A stretch of 64,000 nucleotides of DNA from Phaseolus vulgaris (GCF_000499845.2 NC_023749.2:24581726-24645725), one strand, 5' to 3'; shown: positions 1 through 11,475, numbered from the stretch's first letter. Numbers and translations: made by a program. Notes: a model not told the origin generated them from the sequence alone.

Positions 1-480
1 AAGAAGGAAAATGGAGAATGTTGTGATTGTAGAGCAATCAACAACATCACCATCAAGTATAAGCATCCCAATCCCAAGGCTTGATGACATGCTTGATGAG
101 TTACATGGGTCAATTATATTCTCTAAAATTGATCTTAAAAGTGGGTATCACCAAATTCGAATCAAAGAAGGGTGATGAATGGAAAACCGCTTTTAAGACC
201 AAGTTTGGATTATATGAATGGTTGGTGATGCCTTTTGGTCTCACTAATGCACCTAGCACATTCATGAGGCTCATGAATCATGCCTTGCGAGATTGTATAG
301 GTAAATATGCAGTAGTTTACTTTGATGATAATCTTAGTGTATAGCAAAGCCTAGAAGACCATCTAAGTCACCTTAGGGAAGTTCTTCTAGTACTTAGGAA
401 AAATAGTTTATTTACCAATAGTGATAAATGTACCTTTTGTGTAGATAACATAGTTTTCCTAGGTTTCATAGTTAACAAAA
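1..480 (+). pseudogene. CRM-like Ty3/gypsy reverse transcriptase fragment (CRM1)
   Basis: The window opens inside the reverse transcriptase of a chromovirus-type Ty3/gypsy element, which would copy element RNA into cDNA in virus-like particles. Visible blocks are a [16 protein letters not shown] stretch, EWKTAF, the [12 protein letters not shown] block and the catalytic YFDD box near 316-330. The reading frame is broken: extra bases near 70 and 165, another just after YFDD, and a stop at 342-344. The 5' part of the element lies outside the window. The family is clear, but assignment to the CRM clade rests on the integrase and is less certain. Confidence 0.85.
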
Positions 481-485
481 GGAGG

Positions 486-1080
486 GTGCATGTTGACCCC
501 GAGAAAATCAAAGCCATCCAAGAGTGGCTAACTCCGCAAAATGTAAGTGATGTAAGAAGTTTTCATGGGCTAGCTAGCTTTTATAGACGTTTTGTACCTA
601 ATTTTTCAAGCTTAGCTTCCCCTCTCAATGAACTTGTCAAAAAAGATGTTGCATTTTGTTGGAGTGAAAAGCATGAGCAAGCCTTTCAAAGGCTAAAAGC
701 TCAACTCACCAATGCACAAATTCTAGCTCTCCCAAATTTTTCTAAAACTTTTGAGATAGAATGTGATGCATCGGGAGTGGGCATATGTGCGGTTTTGTTA
801 CAAGGTGGACACCCCATTGCATATTTTAGCGAAAAACTTCATGGTGCCACCCTTAACTATCCCACCTATGACAAAGAGCTCTATGCACTTGTGAGGGCCT
901 TAAAGACTTGGGAACATTATCTTGTGTCCAAAGAATTTGTTATCCATAGTGATCACGAGTCTTTAAAATTTGAAAGGCCAACACAAGCTCAATAAGGGAC
1001 ATGCAAAATGGATGGAATTTCTTGAACAATTTTCTTATGTGATCAAATACAAGAAAGGAAGCACAAACATAGTAGCGAGT
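486..1080 (+). pseudogene. CRM1 connection domain and RNase H
   Basis: This follows the reverse transcriptase directly. The connection part shows [19 protein letters not shown]. RNase H follows with acidic residues in place: ECDAS near 760-775, the DKELYAL block and HSDHESLKF near 945-970. A frame change near 970 moves the end of RNase H ([15 protein letters not shown]) into the next frame. The product would degrade RNA in the RNA:DNA hybrid during reverse transcription. The base at 486 is not a natural start, since this is an internal part of a polyprotein. Confidence 0.85.
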
Positions 1081-1082
1081 GC

Positions 1083-2625
1083 TCTCTCAAGGAGACATGT
1101 GCTCTTTTCCAAACTTGGTGCCCAAATTCTTGGATTTGACCACATAAAAGAACTTTATCAAGAAGATCAAGACTTTACATCCATCTATGCTAAGTGTGAA
1201 CATAGGGCACAAGAAGGTTACTATGTGACTGAGGATATCTCTTTAAAGAAGGAAAACTTTGTATTCCCCAAGGTACACATAAAAGCTTCTTGTAAAGGAA
1301 TCACATGGGGGATCTCATGGGCCATTTTGGAGTTGATAAAACTCTTGATCTTTTGAAAGGAAAATTTTATTGGCCAACATGAGAAAAGATGTTCAAAGAC
1401 ATTGTTCTAGATGCATTTCATCTTTAAAGGACAAATCTAGAACAATGCCACATGGACTATATACCCCTTTACCAATTGGAAATGCTCCTTGGGAAGACAT
1501 TAGCATGGATTTCATTTTAGGACTTCCTAGGACTACAAGAGGTCATGACTCTATTTTTGTGGTAGTGGATCGATTTAGCAAAATGTCCCATTTTATTCCT
1601 TGCCACAAAGTAGATGATGCTCAAAATATTTCTCGACTCTTCTTTAGAGAAGTGGTGCGACTCCATGGTTTGCCTAGAAGTATAATATCCGATAGAGATC
1701 CCAAGTTCATAAGCCATTTTTGGAAAACTCTTTGGGGCAAACTTGGCACAAGACTACAATTTTCAACTTCTTGTCATCCTCAAACGGATGGCCAAACCGA
1801 AGTAGTCAATAGATCTCTTGGTACTATGCTTAGGTCTATCATGAAGGGAAACCAAAAATCTTGGGATGAATACCTTCCCCACATTGAATTTGCTTATAAT
1901 AGAGTAGTTCACAAAAACTACTAATGCTTCTCCTTTTGAAGTTGTCTATGGATCTAACCCTCTTACACCCTTGGATTTTATACCTCTTCCTAATCCACAA
2001 GAATTTGTGCATAAGGAAGGAGTTTATCAAAGCCGACTTTGTTAAGAAACTCCATGAGAAGGTTAAACTCCAAATACAACAACAAAATGAAAAGTATGCA
2101 AAATACAACAATAAAGGGAAGAGAGAAATACTTTTTGAGGAAGGAGACTTAGTTTGGCTTCACCTTCGAAAAGATAGATTTCCCACTCAAAGAAAGTCCA
2201 AACTAAGTCCCCGAGGTGATGGACCCTTTCAAGTCCTCAAGAAAGTCAACATAAATGCTTACAAGTTGGATTTACCTATTGAATATGGAGTGCATGATAC
2301 TTTTAATGTAATTGACTTAACTTCATTTGTAGGTACCAATGAAGACGATTTGGATTTGAGGACAAATTCTTTCCAAGGGGGAGGGGATGATAGAAGAGGG
2401 CCAAGCTCAACCTCCCATGAAAGACAAGAGCCAAGACAAGAGCGTCTAGAGACAAGCCAAGAGCGTCTAGAACCAAGGCAAGAGCGTCTAGGACAAGGGC
2501 AAGAGCACATAGGACCAATTACTAGGTCCATGGCCAAGAGACTAAACGAAGACTTGGACCAAGCTACAGATGGAAGAGAGACCTATTTGTATATATTCCA
2601 AGAAGGCCCATCAAGTGTAGCTTAG
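1083..2625 (+). pseudogene. CRM1 integrase and C-terminal tail
   Basis: Integrase of the same polyprotein. The zinc-binding end is degraded (RHCSRC near 1398-1415), but the catalytic D,D,E residues can be read: MDFILG near 1507, SDRDPKF near 1688 and [10 protein letters not shown] near 1783. A frameshift near 1910 separates the core from the C-terminal DNA-binding part (NKGKREILFEEGDLVW near 2110). The tail contains a 24-bp-period repeat (three CAAGAGCGTCTAG units, about 2437-2492) and ends with GPITRSMAKRL. The core and the DTFNVIDL region are typical of CRM-like chromoviruses; I cannot see a clear chromodomain. Confidence 0.85.
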
Positions 2626-3116
2626 TCTTAATTGTGGTGTAAATAGCATAGCCTTGTGAACCTAGATTAGCTACGGTTTCTAGAACCTCCCCACTAATCT
2701 AGGACCGACCATGTGTAGGTTAGGAGGCCATGTGCTCCCATGTGCCATGTGCTCCACGTGCCTCCATGTGCTACTCATTTACATATCATTTGGCTTGCAT
2801 TTGCTCATCATTTAGGTCATCATTTACGGTCCTCCTTAGCCTATAAAAGGAGGAGCCAACTTCATGTATTTGAAAGATTAAATTGAGTATTGTTATGCTG
2901 CCAAACTTGAGCCATACCTTACTCCTTGTCTAGAATTTAGGTTTTAGTCTTCAATCCTTACACCTTAAAAGGGGCTGGTCGAACCTCCCTAATCTCACAC
3001 TCTTCATGCACCTTCAAGGCACCCACACTTCCTAGGAAGGCCTTGTTCCATCAACAACCATAAGCTTCCGCAAATTCACCCCAATTTCCACCAAGAAGAA
3101 GACCTCAACGTCATCA
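2617..3116 (+). repeat. CRM1 3' LTR, truncated
   Basis: Non-coding sequence directly after the polyprotein, starting at TGTAG. A TATA-like box TATAAAAGG lies at 2842-2850. The part near 2870-2925 aligns with the CRM2 LTR near 36766-36830 (GATTAA...TTGAGCCA), which supports LTR identity. It stops near 3116, where an antisense Athila gag begins, so the LTR end and any target duplication are lost. Confidence 0.65.
2842..2850 (+). promoter_or_regulatory. TATA box of CRM1 LTR
   Basis: TATAAAAGG sits inside the LTR fragment and is a good plant TATA consensus. In an intact element it would set the start of genomic RNA in the LTR. Confidence 0.45.
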
Positions 3117-4283
3117 GACAGTCTAGGAGGAGCATCCATGTCATTATTCCTTGTGTTGACCCTTCTTTGATCATCATTCACTAGAGGAGTAGGAATGTTA
3201 GAGGTGTTAGACGATTTCAGCTAATTGTCTACTTTGGTGGATTTTCGCATAGGTGCTTGCAACTGAGTACCACTTCTTAGAGTGATGGCACTAACATTAT
3301 GTGGATTGATGGTCGTGTGGGAGGGAAGCTTATCAGACCCTTTGGAATTCATCTCATTCATACGAGTGGCTAACTGACCAAACTGATTTTCCAAGTTATG
3401 AATGCTTACCTCTGTTCTTCTTTCATCTGTTCTTTGTACTATTTCAGTTGTTCTCTGTTGGAATTGCGTATTAACTTCAGCCATGTGCTTTATTACATTC
3501 TCCAGAGAAGATCCACCTTTTTCTGATACAACAGCTGGTGGTGGGGATGGTTGTTGTTGCTGTGAGTTACCCCATCTAAGATTCAGATGATTCCTCCAAC
3601 CCGAATTATACTTATTAGTGGACAAATAATGATTGAATAGTTGTTGAGGTGGGTTAGACTGTCTACCACCATTAAAGATGTTTGCAGCATAAGCTTGAGG
3701 ACATTCAACATTGTTTCCTCCTTTAACTTCTTGAAGAGTGGGGCAAGCATCAGTGGCATGGCTAGCGGTGCAAATTCCACATACCCTTGCAACCATCTGA
3801 GGCATAGTTAGCTGCTTCATCATGGATATGAGATCATGTAATTGTGCCTTCATCTGAGCATGATCAACTACATAATTTGTTGTCATCTCATGAACTCCAC
3901 GAACAGGTGTTGCAAAGTTGCTACGTGTGTGGAATTGTTGATTGTTAGAAGCCATGATCTCAATCAATTGTTTTGCAGCGGCTGGCATCTTGTGAACTAG
4001 CGCTCCTCCACTGACCGCATCTATCATCTGTCTATCACTAACCATCAGACCCTCGTAAAAATATTGTATTAGAAGTTGTTCGTTAATCTGATGGTATGGA
4101 CAACTTGTATTTAGCCTCTTGAATCTTTCCCAGTATTCATAGAGACTTTCTCTGTCTTGTTGCCTGATCTCGCATATTTCCTTTCTTATTGATGTGACTC
4201 TAGATGTTGGAATTTTTTTTTCAAGGAACACTCTTTTCAACCCTTCCTAATTAGTCACTGATTCTGTCGGCAAATAAAATAAC
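3117..4283 (-). pseudogene. Athila-type Ty3/gypsy gag fragment
   Basis: A long open frame on the minus strand encodes the C-terminal two thirds of an Athila-like Gag. The capsid region reads SLYEYWERFKRL and INEQLLIQYFYEGL, followed by a CxxC..H..C-like knuckle (CGICTASHATDAC). It is highly similar to 25928-27060 in this window, so it is the same family. The capsid N-terminus is missing because AT-rich repeat R1 replaces it at 4283/4284. At the other end it joins the CRM1 LTR within a short shared stretch. There is no LTR or pol, so this is a rearranged fragment. Confidence 0.85.
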
Positions 4284-4760
4284 ATTATAATTAAATAAAT
4301 TATAACTCATAAACATAATAATTATACGCAAAAATATATTAATATAAACACAACAACAAATTAAATAAAAACAAAAATTCTAAATTATTTTTTAAAATAT
4401 TAAACATATATTATAAATTTAAAAAATAAATGAAATTTTATATAAATAAAAAATAATATTTTTTATTATTAGAAAACCTTACCGTAATGGAAAATAAAAA
4501 AGAAATACTATAACATGAGAATAAATGAGTGTGAATTCAAAAATAATATATGTTGGCGTGACTTTTCCACTACATTTATTCATTTTGAGGGAAAATTATA
4601 TTTACTGTGAACAAGTATATCTTCTCTTTCTTTTCCCCACAAAATTCTGAATCCAAATAGTTATTATCCCCTCACTTATTTGTTTGTAAACAGTACATTC
4701 ACATAAGCAAACAAACGCTAAGAGTAAAAGGAAAATTTTATGTGTTGTGAGAAAAGAATT
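4284..4760. repeat. AT-rich repeat R1, left half
   Basis: No gene is present. The sequence matches R2 (from 21015), R3 (from 32941) and R4 (from 45935), including the string ending GTGAGAAAAGAATT. In R3 this string continues straight into GTGTATGGTAGG, whereas here it meets the Tat element at 4761. Only the part downstream of 4284 survives, as the upstream part was replaced by the Athila gag fragment. Confidence 0.8.
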
Positions 4761-5631
4761 TTTCCGACCAGTCCTCGGTCATTGATCCTAGTGACTAACC
4801 TCAGACATTGCACACCGGTGCCTGATAGTGGAAGGGGCCACGTAAGGTGGGCCCAAACGCACTCACCAGGGAATTGGTTAGTCTTTGGATATTGATATCG
4901 TAGACCCCGACGTTAAAGATAGACATCAGACCTCACGAACAGAGGGAGAGATCGGACATTGGCGGTATGAACAATGTAGTGGGCCACATAAGGTGGGCCC
5001 TAGAGTTATGATAAGTTAACAGTTAAGACATGAGATATGTGGGAAGCCTAAGTCACGAAGGATCCATGCACGTGGTGTGTATAGCGCATGCAGGGGCGAC
5101 ACGAAAGAATATTCCTGGGAGGCACTAAGGCCCATTAGGGTTAGGATTTCTAGGGAAAGCTGCATGCATGGCACGTGAATGCTTAGGGCACCCACAAAGC
5201 AGATGGCGCTAGAGATTAGGTGCACAAGTTGGTACCTAAGCGAACACTTTTTTATTCGTTGCATTCCAGTTAAGGGAAGTTCTATGTGCTAGATACATTA
5301 ATATTATGTAAATAGCGGCGCAGGGACATTCTCCAAGGAACCCTAGACAAGGTTAACAACACAAAGGTAAACTCTAGTTTCAACCTATATAAAGGGTGCC
5401 AAGAACCCTAGCAAGGTACAAAGTTTCTGAGACTGAAACTACTTTATACACTTGGTGTTTCTTTGCCCTTATACTGACATGAGCGTCGGAGTGCAAACGG
5501 CCGTCAAGCAGCCTCTTTGTCTTTCCAGGTGAGAGATTTCTTGATCAGGAAACACCATTCTCAAGAGAATATAGAAGGGCCAAAGGTTTCCTTTAGAATC
5601 AACCGACGGAGCGAGTCAACTGGCAAGAACA
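4761..5631 (+). repeat. TatA 5' LTR
   Basis: It ends with AAGAACA directly before a primer-binding site and matches 46409-47057, 16004-16375 and about 62385-63005. It starts with TTTCCGACC rather than TG, so the first bases are mutated or slightly lost; TatB starts the same way. It carries a TATA box at 5385-5394 and a strong donor-like CCAG/GTGAGAG near 5526-5536. It retains about 235 bp (roughly 5091-5321) that the TatB 5' LTR has lost. Confidence 0.82.
5385..5394 (+). promoter_or_regulatory. TATA box of TatA 5' LTR
   Basis: CTATATAAAG is conserved in all four Tat LTR copies (5385, 16135, 46811, 62759). It is the likely core promoter of the element. Confidence 0.55.
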
Positions 5632-5633
5632 TT

Positions 5634-5652
5634 TTGCATCCACTGTGGGGCC
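5634..5652 (+). other. TatA primer-binding site, mutated
   Basis: Two bases after the LTR end. The TatB version is TGGCGTCCACCGTGGGGCC; here it has changed to TTGCATCCACTGTGGGGCC, with four substitutions in 19 bases. It would pair with a tRNA 3' end to prime minus-strand DNA; I do not assign the tRNA. Confidence 0.65.
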
Positions 5653-6842
5653 TGTTAAAGAAAGGTCCCACTCACAATCGTGTTAAGAGTCTTTACCAGC
5701 GATATGAGGAGTACGAGGCAAGGAACTGTTGTACCATAGGAGTTGTGCCCCCTAGAGGGGACAATGTTACAACGCAACAAATCTTGGAGTCTGTGTGTGC
5801 CCTCCAAGCAGAGGTGGCAGCATCTAGAGCGGACAATGAAGAACTGCGCAGAGCCAATTAGGAACTGCGCCGGGATTTGCAGCAAGTAGGGGAGCACGTG
5901 GTGGACGAACGTGCCCCACCTGTACCACTAAGGGCACGTCTCATGCCGTTCTCACAAGCAATCATGGATACAGCGTTACCAACCACGTCTCTGTGCCCGA
6001 AGGTCACCTTCACAAGGGCAGAGGACCTAGAGGCCCATCTCACGGCGTTCCACACTCAGATGATGCTTACAGGAGGATCTGACGTCGTGTGCTACATGTT
6101 GCTCATGAGTACGTTGGCAGGCGCGACGTTGGAATGGTTTGTTAGCCTTCCCGACGGACACATCACCCCCTTCGACCAGTTTGCTACGTTGTTTAGGGAC
6201 CCCAATCGACTTTCCTATGATGTCTTCGATATTAAACAGTATTAGGGGGAGTCCATGAAGGACTCCTTGAACAGATTTGGGGTCCAGGTGGTGAGGTTGA
6301 AACCCACGGATGAGGCCATGACAGTGCATGCCTTTGTCAAGGGAATGTTGCCAGGACCTTTCAGCGAATCGCTGCTAAGGTTGTACCCAAAGACGTTCAC
6401 CGAGAACAGACGACGAGCGTTGGCACACATCGCTGCAGATGATCGAGTAACGGAGAAACAAGGTATTGTCGGTCCTATCCAACCTCGAGCAGCAGGTCGG
6501 CCTCAGCCCATGAGGGTGCACGAGGCGACCATAGAGAAAAAGGGAACGGAAAAGCCCTAGGAACGGTCCCAGGCGGGGACGTGCACACGGAGGGACCTGC
6601 CCCCAAAGCATAATTTTCGAGTGGAGCTCAAGGAGCTAATCGCTTTCCCAAACATAGTGGCAAGGCTGAAGGTGCCCGCAAAGACCAACAGGAAGATGGA
6701 GCCCAGCAAGAACGCTTGGTGTGAGTTTCACCAAGCAAATGGCCACTACCTACGCAATTGCTTGGCCCTGACACACCAACTAGATAGGCTAGTGAAGAAC
6801 GGGTTCTTAAAGGATTATCTTCAAGAGCCGCAGAACGATTAA
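5653..6842 (+). pseudogene. TatA gag
   Basis: Gag, the structural protein of the particle. The N-terminal region has a coiled-coil look (LQAEVAASRADNEELRRAN near 5797-5858). The capsid region reads LEAHLTAFHTQMMLTGG and MSTLAGATLEWFVSLP. A zinc-knuckle variant CEFHQANGHYLRNC (Cx2Hx4Hx4C) is near 6718-6760. Stops occur at 5859-5861, 6243-6245, 6558-6560 and 6840-6842. The stop at 6243 is also present in TatB (47709-47711), so it predates their separation. The stop at 6840 is TatA-specific: TAA where TatB has CAA. Confidence 0.85.
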
Positions 6843-7197
6843 GTGTTGGTAACTGTAGGGGCAGATCAGGGGCACGAGGTTTCCATTCACGGGGAGATCA
6901 ACACGATCTCAAGAGGAGGAGGGTGCACCGCCTCCCAGCGAAAGAAGTACGCGCGAGAGGTAGTGGCGGTGGAGGTGCAGCAGGTAGATCAAACTCTCGA
7001 CATCAACCTCGTTTTCACCAAGGCCGACCTCCAGGATGTCATACCCCATGACAATGACCTGATAGTGATTTCGCTAGTCACAACAGGAAGGAAGGTGCAC
7101 CGCGTCCTCGTGGATCAAGGAAGTTCTGCCGATGTGAGGTTCTGATCAACCTTCAACAAGTTACAACTATGCCCAAACCAGTTGAGGCCCTATACCG
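6843..7197 (+). pseudogene. TatA protease region, internally deleted
   Basis: The aspartic protease segment is recognised by HRVLVDQGSSADV near 7098-7138. A TGA at 7143-7145 replaces an expected Trp codon, and the same TGA is in TatB (59032-59034). Just after CTATACCGGA near 7198 the sequence jumps to AGCCTGACC, skipping about 240 bp that TatB still has (about 59087-59327, including NILLGRPALNR). The protease would have cleaved the Gag-Pol precursor; this copy cannot. Confidence 0.8.
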
Positions 7198-7884
7198 GAA
7201 GCCTGACCAAAAAGAGGCTAAGAAGTGCTACAAAAATAGCTTCAAGACAAAGAGAGGGGTGTTCGCTGTTACTACCCAACCTCCAAGGGAAGAAGGGATC
7301 ACCCGTGTAGAGATCGCCCGGGAGAAACGACCCGAACCCGCCGAAGACGTAGTAGAAAGAGAGATCGGTGGGAAGAGGTTCAAGCTTGGCAAATCTTTGA
7401 GCCAATAGTTGCAGAATCAAGTTGCCGAGGTCATAGGGCGGCACCTTGACGCCTTCGCGTGGTTTGCCTCTGACATGCCTGGTATAGACCCTGACTTCCT
7501 GTGTCACTGTCTCACCATGGACCCCCAAGTCCGACCTGTTCGCCAGAGAAGGCGAAAATTCAACGAAGAAAGGCGTTAGGTCATACGCGAAGAGACGGAG
7601 AAGCTGTTGAAAGCTGGCCACATTAGGGAGATTCAGTACCCCAAATGGTTGGCCAATGTGGTCTTAGTAAAGAAGGCCAGTGGGAAGTGGAGGATGACGT
7701 TGACTTCACGGATCTCAACAGGGCCTGTTCGAAGGACTCCTACCCGCTGCCCATTATTGATGCCTTGGTAAACAGCACGTCTGGATGCAGATTACTCAGC
7801 TTCCTGGATGCCTTCTCTCGTTACAAGCAGATCATGATGCACCCCAAGAACGAGTGCAAGACATCATTTATGACAGAGTTGTCT
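7198..7884 (+). pseudogene. TatA reverse transcriptase, 5' part
   Basis: Start of the reverse transcriptase: REETEKLLKAGHI (near 7587), YPKWLANVVLVKK, DFTDLNRACSKDSYPLP and LLSFLDAFSRY (near 7792). A stop near 7577-7579 is TatA-specific, because TatB reads a leucine codon there. The frame is cut at 7884 by SireA within GAGTTGTCT. The last 186 bases (7699-7884) reappear on the far side of SireA. Confidence 0.82.
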
Positions 7885-9046
7885 TGTTAGAAAAGATGGC
7901 TTTAAACTAGAGGGGGGGTGAATTTTTTAAAGAGGTTTTCACAAACTTTTCAAATCTAGAATGAACTTATTTCAGAAACCAATTGATTCAGCAATTCAGT
8001 TAGCCAAAACAGCAAGCAAAACTATAATACTAGAAAAAACAATCGGTTGTTTCTTCAAAACAATCGGTTGTTTCTTCAAAACAATCGGTTGTTTATACCA
8101 GCAAACAACAAACAAACTGAAATTAAAGAGTTAGGGATAGAGAAATTGTACACAGTTGTTTATACTGGTTCACTCCAAACAAGAGCTACATCCAGTCTTC
8201 TAAGAAACCCTGAGGATATCCACTAAGCAATCACACCTTGATCACTTACACAACAACCAAGAGAATGACCTTGAAAACCTCAAGAAACACACTCTCCTTG
8301 GCCAACACTAAGATTGCTGATCTTGAACACCTCAAGAACACACAGTCAATCTCAGCAAACACACACACACGAATTGTTCAGCAGTTTACAAAGATTACAC
8401 TTGTTACAGATGAATATCTGAAATCAATACAAGTAGAATCCTATTCAGCACCTTGATCAATCTCTCAACTCTTAAGCAATCTCAGAACTCTTTTAAAACT
8501 CTTAGATCAAAACTTTGTTTCAAGATTCTTAAAACATAAAAACAGTTTTTCAGAATATATCTAAGAATATAGTTTGTTATCAAATCTTAACAAACTCTTA
8601 ATTGCATTTAAAACAGATTGGTCAAAGCATTTAATGACTGGAGCGTATTCATTTAAAGCATTTAAAGCTCAGTCAAAGAAAACAGTTTTTCTGTTATGGT
8701 TTCAAAACAAACAATCGATTGTTTCCTCGAATCAATCGGTTGTTTTGTTACTTAACAAAATTCACCATTCAAAATCAGTTTTCAAACTCTCTCAAAACAC
8801 CTAAGTGTAAACAATCGGTTGTTTCGACAAAACAATCGGTTGTTTCAACTTAGTTTGAAAAACATTTTGCTTTGTTAAAATTGAGATGCTAATTGCTTTG
8901 AGATTTAATCTAAGGGTTGATTACAATATTTAAACTACCCCAGAACAAAGCTAAAACCAGCACAACAGCATCAAGCAAAGCAGAGGCTTCATCATCCTTC
9001 AAAGGATTTGGATTCTTCAAAACATTGAACACCACTTGGTTCAACA
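7885..9046 (-). repeat. SireA 3' LTR
   Basis: The copy on the low-coordinate side begins TGTTAGAAAAG and ends GGTTCAACA on the plus strand, so TG...CA ends hold in either orientation. It is 1162 bp. It has seven palindrome motifs (AACAATCGGTTGTT or close), three of them in a 21-bp-period array at 8038-8095 where the other LTR has two. Confidence 0.88.
8038..8095. repeat. 21-bp tandem array of the AACAATCGGTTGTT motif
   Basis: Three AATCGGTTG units start at 8041, 8062 and 8083, joined by TTTCTTCAAAAC. The other LTR (13375-13410) has two units with a TTCG linker, so one unit was gained or lost after insertion. Confidence 0.85.
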
Positions 9047-9060
9047 ATCTCCCCCTATTT
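9047..9060 (-). other. SireA polypurine tract
   Basis: On the minus strand AAATAGGGGGAGAT ends exactly where the LTR TGTTGAACC begins. This is the expected primer for plus-strand DNA. It matches the SireB tract (CAGGGGGAGAT at 56391-56401) in position and sequence. Confidence 0.85.
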
Positions 9061-9282
9061 GATGAAGACAAATCCCTGATGCTTGTGTTGTTCTTGATTA
9101 AATCTGAAGCAATTCCTACAATAGAACTTTGAGCAATACATTGAACTTCTGATATTCTGTTAGTATACAGATAAACAATTAAAGCTTAAAACATCTAATA
9201 TCAGAACCAAATAACATCACCCAAACTGTTTTTAACAACTTGAAAAACAGAAACTTAAAACAAATTGGAAACACAGCATATA

Positions 9283-9297
9283 TCTCCCCCTATTTGT
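9283..9297 (-). other. SireA second polypurine-like tract
   Basis: A second AAATAGGGGGAGATA lies about 235 bp upstream of the functional tract in element orientation, in the untranslated stretch after the extra ORF. SireB also has an extra tract upstream of its LTR. Repeated polypurine tracts are described for Sireviruses as a group. Confidence 0.6.
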
Positions 9298-9452
9298 CTT
9301 CACAAATAGACAAAGATAAGAGATAAAATAAGACATTGTTCCCATCACATCAGAATAAACCAGCAATAGCAGAAGGAAAGAAATTTTAAAACCAAAAAAG
9401 AGAACAGCCAAAAACAATCGATTGTTTTGATGACCAATCGGTTGTTTTTCTT

Positions 9453-10655
9453 TCAATCTTCTTCATCAGCAAACTGAAGATCAAAGATTTGATTCTGGAC
9501 AGCTTCAATCTGTTCGTCCAGAGTCATAAACCTTGCATCCATGTTGTCAAACCTGGTGTCAATCCTCTGAAAGTTACTAACACACAGATCATGAAGGCTC
9601 CTTTGATTTTCAGCAAAGGTATCTAGCCTATTCACCATGAGTCTTTCAAAAGGAGACATGGTTTGCATTCTTTCTCCTTGATGTTCAGCATCAGAACTAG
9701 GACCTGCATGTTGAAAATCTTCCGCTGGATCTTCATGTTGAACATCCATGTCAGCAGGTTCATCTTGTTCAAGATGAGCAACACCACTAGATGAGGCACC
9801 ATGATCACCATCCTTACTTATCCACTTTCCACCTACTTTTGTAAAGCCCATCTTGCTGAGTGATCCATTGTTCAACTCTTGAGTTGACTTGACCAGCTCA
9901 GAAGTTTCATCTTCAAGATTAACTTCAAAGTAGAGTAGAAACTTAGATATTAAAACAGCATAGGGATAGTGGTAATCGCCTAACCTCATGACTTTTTGCA
10001 TATGTTCTTTGATTATGTGAATCCAATTGATCTTCACTTTCTTGGTGATGCAGAAGATATAAACCAGATCTTCTTCAGTCAACACAGAGTGGTTACTCCC
10101 CCTTGGATTTAGAATCCAAGTTACAATGAGAGCAAGCAACCTCTCATCAAGCTTCAAACCTCCAACCGAGCATGTGCTAACTTGAGATTGATTGTTCTTC
10201 AAGCAACTTTTGTAGAACTGGATTTTGTTGAAATCTTCCACCACACCAAGGTTTCCTTTACTGATTCTTAATCCAGAGAACTTAAGCCCAGCAACAACTG
10301 CCCAAACTTCATGGGTTATCTCCATCTCCACACCTTTCACATGAGAGACTAAGTTGTTTCCCTCAAATTTCAAGTTGGTGTAGAAAACCCTCACCAAATC
10401 TGGATATATGTTCCCTTTGAGCTCCAGAAACTTTCTGAGTGATTGGTCCTTGAGAAGCCTCCTCACATTGTCAAGCTTTTGACTTTTCAGCCAGTCAAAG
10501 CACACAACCTTGGGGTTGTTTATCTTCTTGACACTTGTTTCATATCTATACTTCTCAATGAGATCGGTGTCACCAGAAAACCAGCTTTCAAGCCTTCCTC
10601 CAGATCTTACAGCTCTGGTTTTGACTCTTTTAGAGGTGGGAGGGGTTGATTCCAT
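9453..10655 (-). CDS. SireA extra 3' ORF (env-position ORF), 400 aa
   Basis: An uninterrupted 400-codon frame starts at the ATG at 10655-10653. It is homologous along its length to the SireB ORF at 54910-56055; shared blocks include YPDLVRVFYTNL, ITHEVWAVVAGLKFSGL and the NH(S/A)VL.EEDL region. Roughly half of the positions agree by eye in the best part. The C-terminus has an acidic linker followed by a probable coiled coil (about residues 335-390). I see no signal peptide or membrane segment, so it is not a typical envelope protein. It resembles ORFs annotated in legumes as putative plant transposon protein; I could not verify this. Its function is unknown. Confidence 0.78.
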   Translation of the reverse strand: MESTPPTSKRVKTRAVRSGGRLESWFSGDTDLIEKYRYETSVKKINNPKVVCFDWLKSQKLDNVRRLLKDQSLRKFLELKGNIYPDLVRVFYTNLKFEGNNLVSHVKGVEMEITHEVWAVVAGLKFSGLRISKGNLGVVEDFNKIQFYKSCLKNNQSQVSTCSVGGLKLDERLLALIVTWILNPRGSNHSVLTEEDLVYIFCITKKVKINWIHIIKEHMQKVMRLGDYHYPYAVLISKFLLYFEVNLEDETSELVKSTQELNNGSLSKMGFTKVGGKWISKDGDHGASSSGVAHLEQDEPADMDVQHEDPAEDFQHAGPSSDAEHQGERMQTMSPFERLMVNRLDTFAENQRSLHDLCVSNFQRIDTRFDNMDARFMTLDEQIEAVQNQIFDLQFADEED

Positions 10656-11475
10656 GACAGCAGAGACGAAAACTCACTTCACAGAAATTTTGCAAGAGAT
10701 GGTGCAAGAGATGTTGCAAGAGATGTTGCAATTGGTTGTTCTTGATGAAAGAAATCTGCACCTGATTTTATAGTAGAAAGAGAATCAATTTGAATTTAAT
10801 TTCATTCAATGGGTACCCGATTTTTCAGAGAGAGGACTTGACTCTGTTCTGCACTGAAAATGTCAGAAAAAGCTGAAAATCACATGGTCTTCACATGTGA
10901 TCTTTAACTAGTCATTAAGGCTCTTGAATTTCCAAGCCTTTGGAATATATTCCTTTATGACTGTTGTAAATTCTTTCTGAACGTGATCAACTTTCAACAC
11001 AGATCCTTTGACCAAGATTCTCCTTTTGAAAAATATCTGCAACGGCTAGAAATTCAAAAAGCAGTTAAATCAATTTCTTCACAGTGTTGTCAGACTTAAA
11101 ACAATCGGTTGTTTCGAAGAAACAATCGGTTGTTTTTCTGCAGCAGTTAAAAACTTGATTTTGTAATTTTTAACCATAAACAGAAACAGATTAAAGTACA
11201 TGACATTGATTAAAAGACAATTAATCATAAGAAAGAACTTTGAAACAGAAATTGAGAACAAATAAAAGGAAGGTCTTATCCTTGTGTTGTTTCTTCAATG
11301 AGCCAATTGCTTGTTGATCAAGAAAACTTCTTTTCACTGTTTTGACCTTTTGCATAGCATTGATTCAGCTTCAATGACTGCCTTTTTCTTCAACAGCTTG
11401 ATCAGAAGGCTCAATTCTTCCTTTTCTCTTCATTTTTCCTGCATAAACAAATTCAAGTTGCAAGATTTGGTCCCC
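10656..11475 (-). other. SireA spacer where pol is missing
   Basis: About 820 bp between gag and the extra ORF with no coding similarity to pol. It holds two palindrome motifs (near 11099 and 11120) and, just upstream of the ORF start, a 12-bp repeat read as CAACATCTCTTG in about three copies (10692-10733). A complete Sirevirus would have about 3 kb of pol here. Confidence 0.7.

Noticed and set aside
2259..2537. Two Cys/Leu-rich minus-strand frames opposite the CRM1 tail
   Set aside because: They are shadows of the 24-bp repeat and the integrase tail; SireA or SireB features do not support them.
4284..4760. Repeat R considered as the LTR of Tat
   Set aside because: R also occurs without Tat (R2, R3), and the Tat LTR with TATA box and primer site is defined separately.
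8038..8095. Regular short repeats resembling a CRISPR array
   Set aside because: The repeats are 21-bp tandem units without unique spacers, inside a plant retrotransposon LTR. They are LTR motifs.
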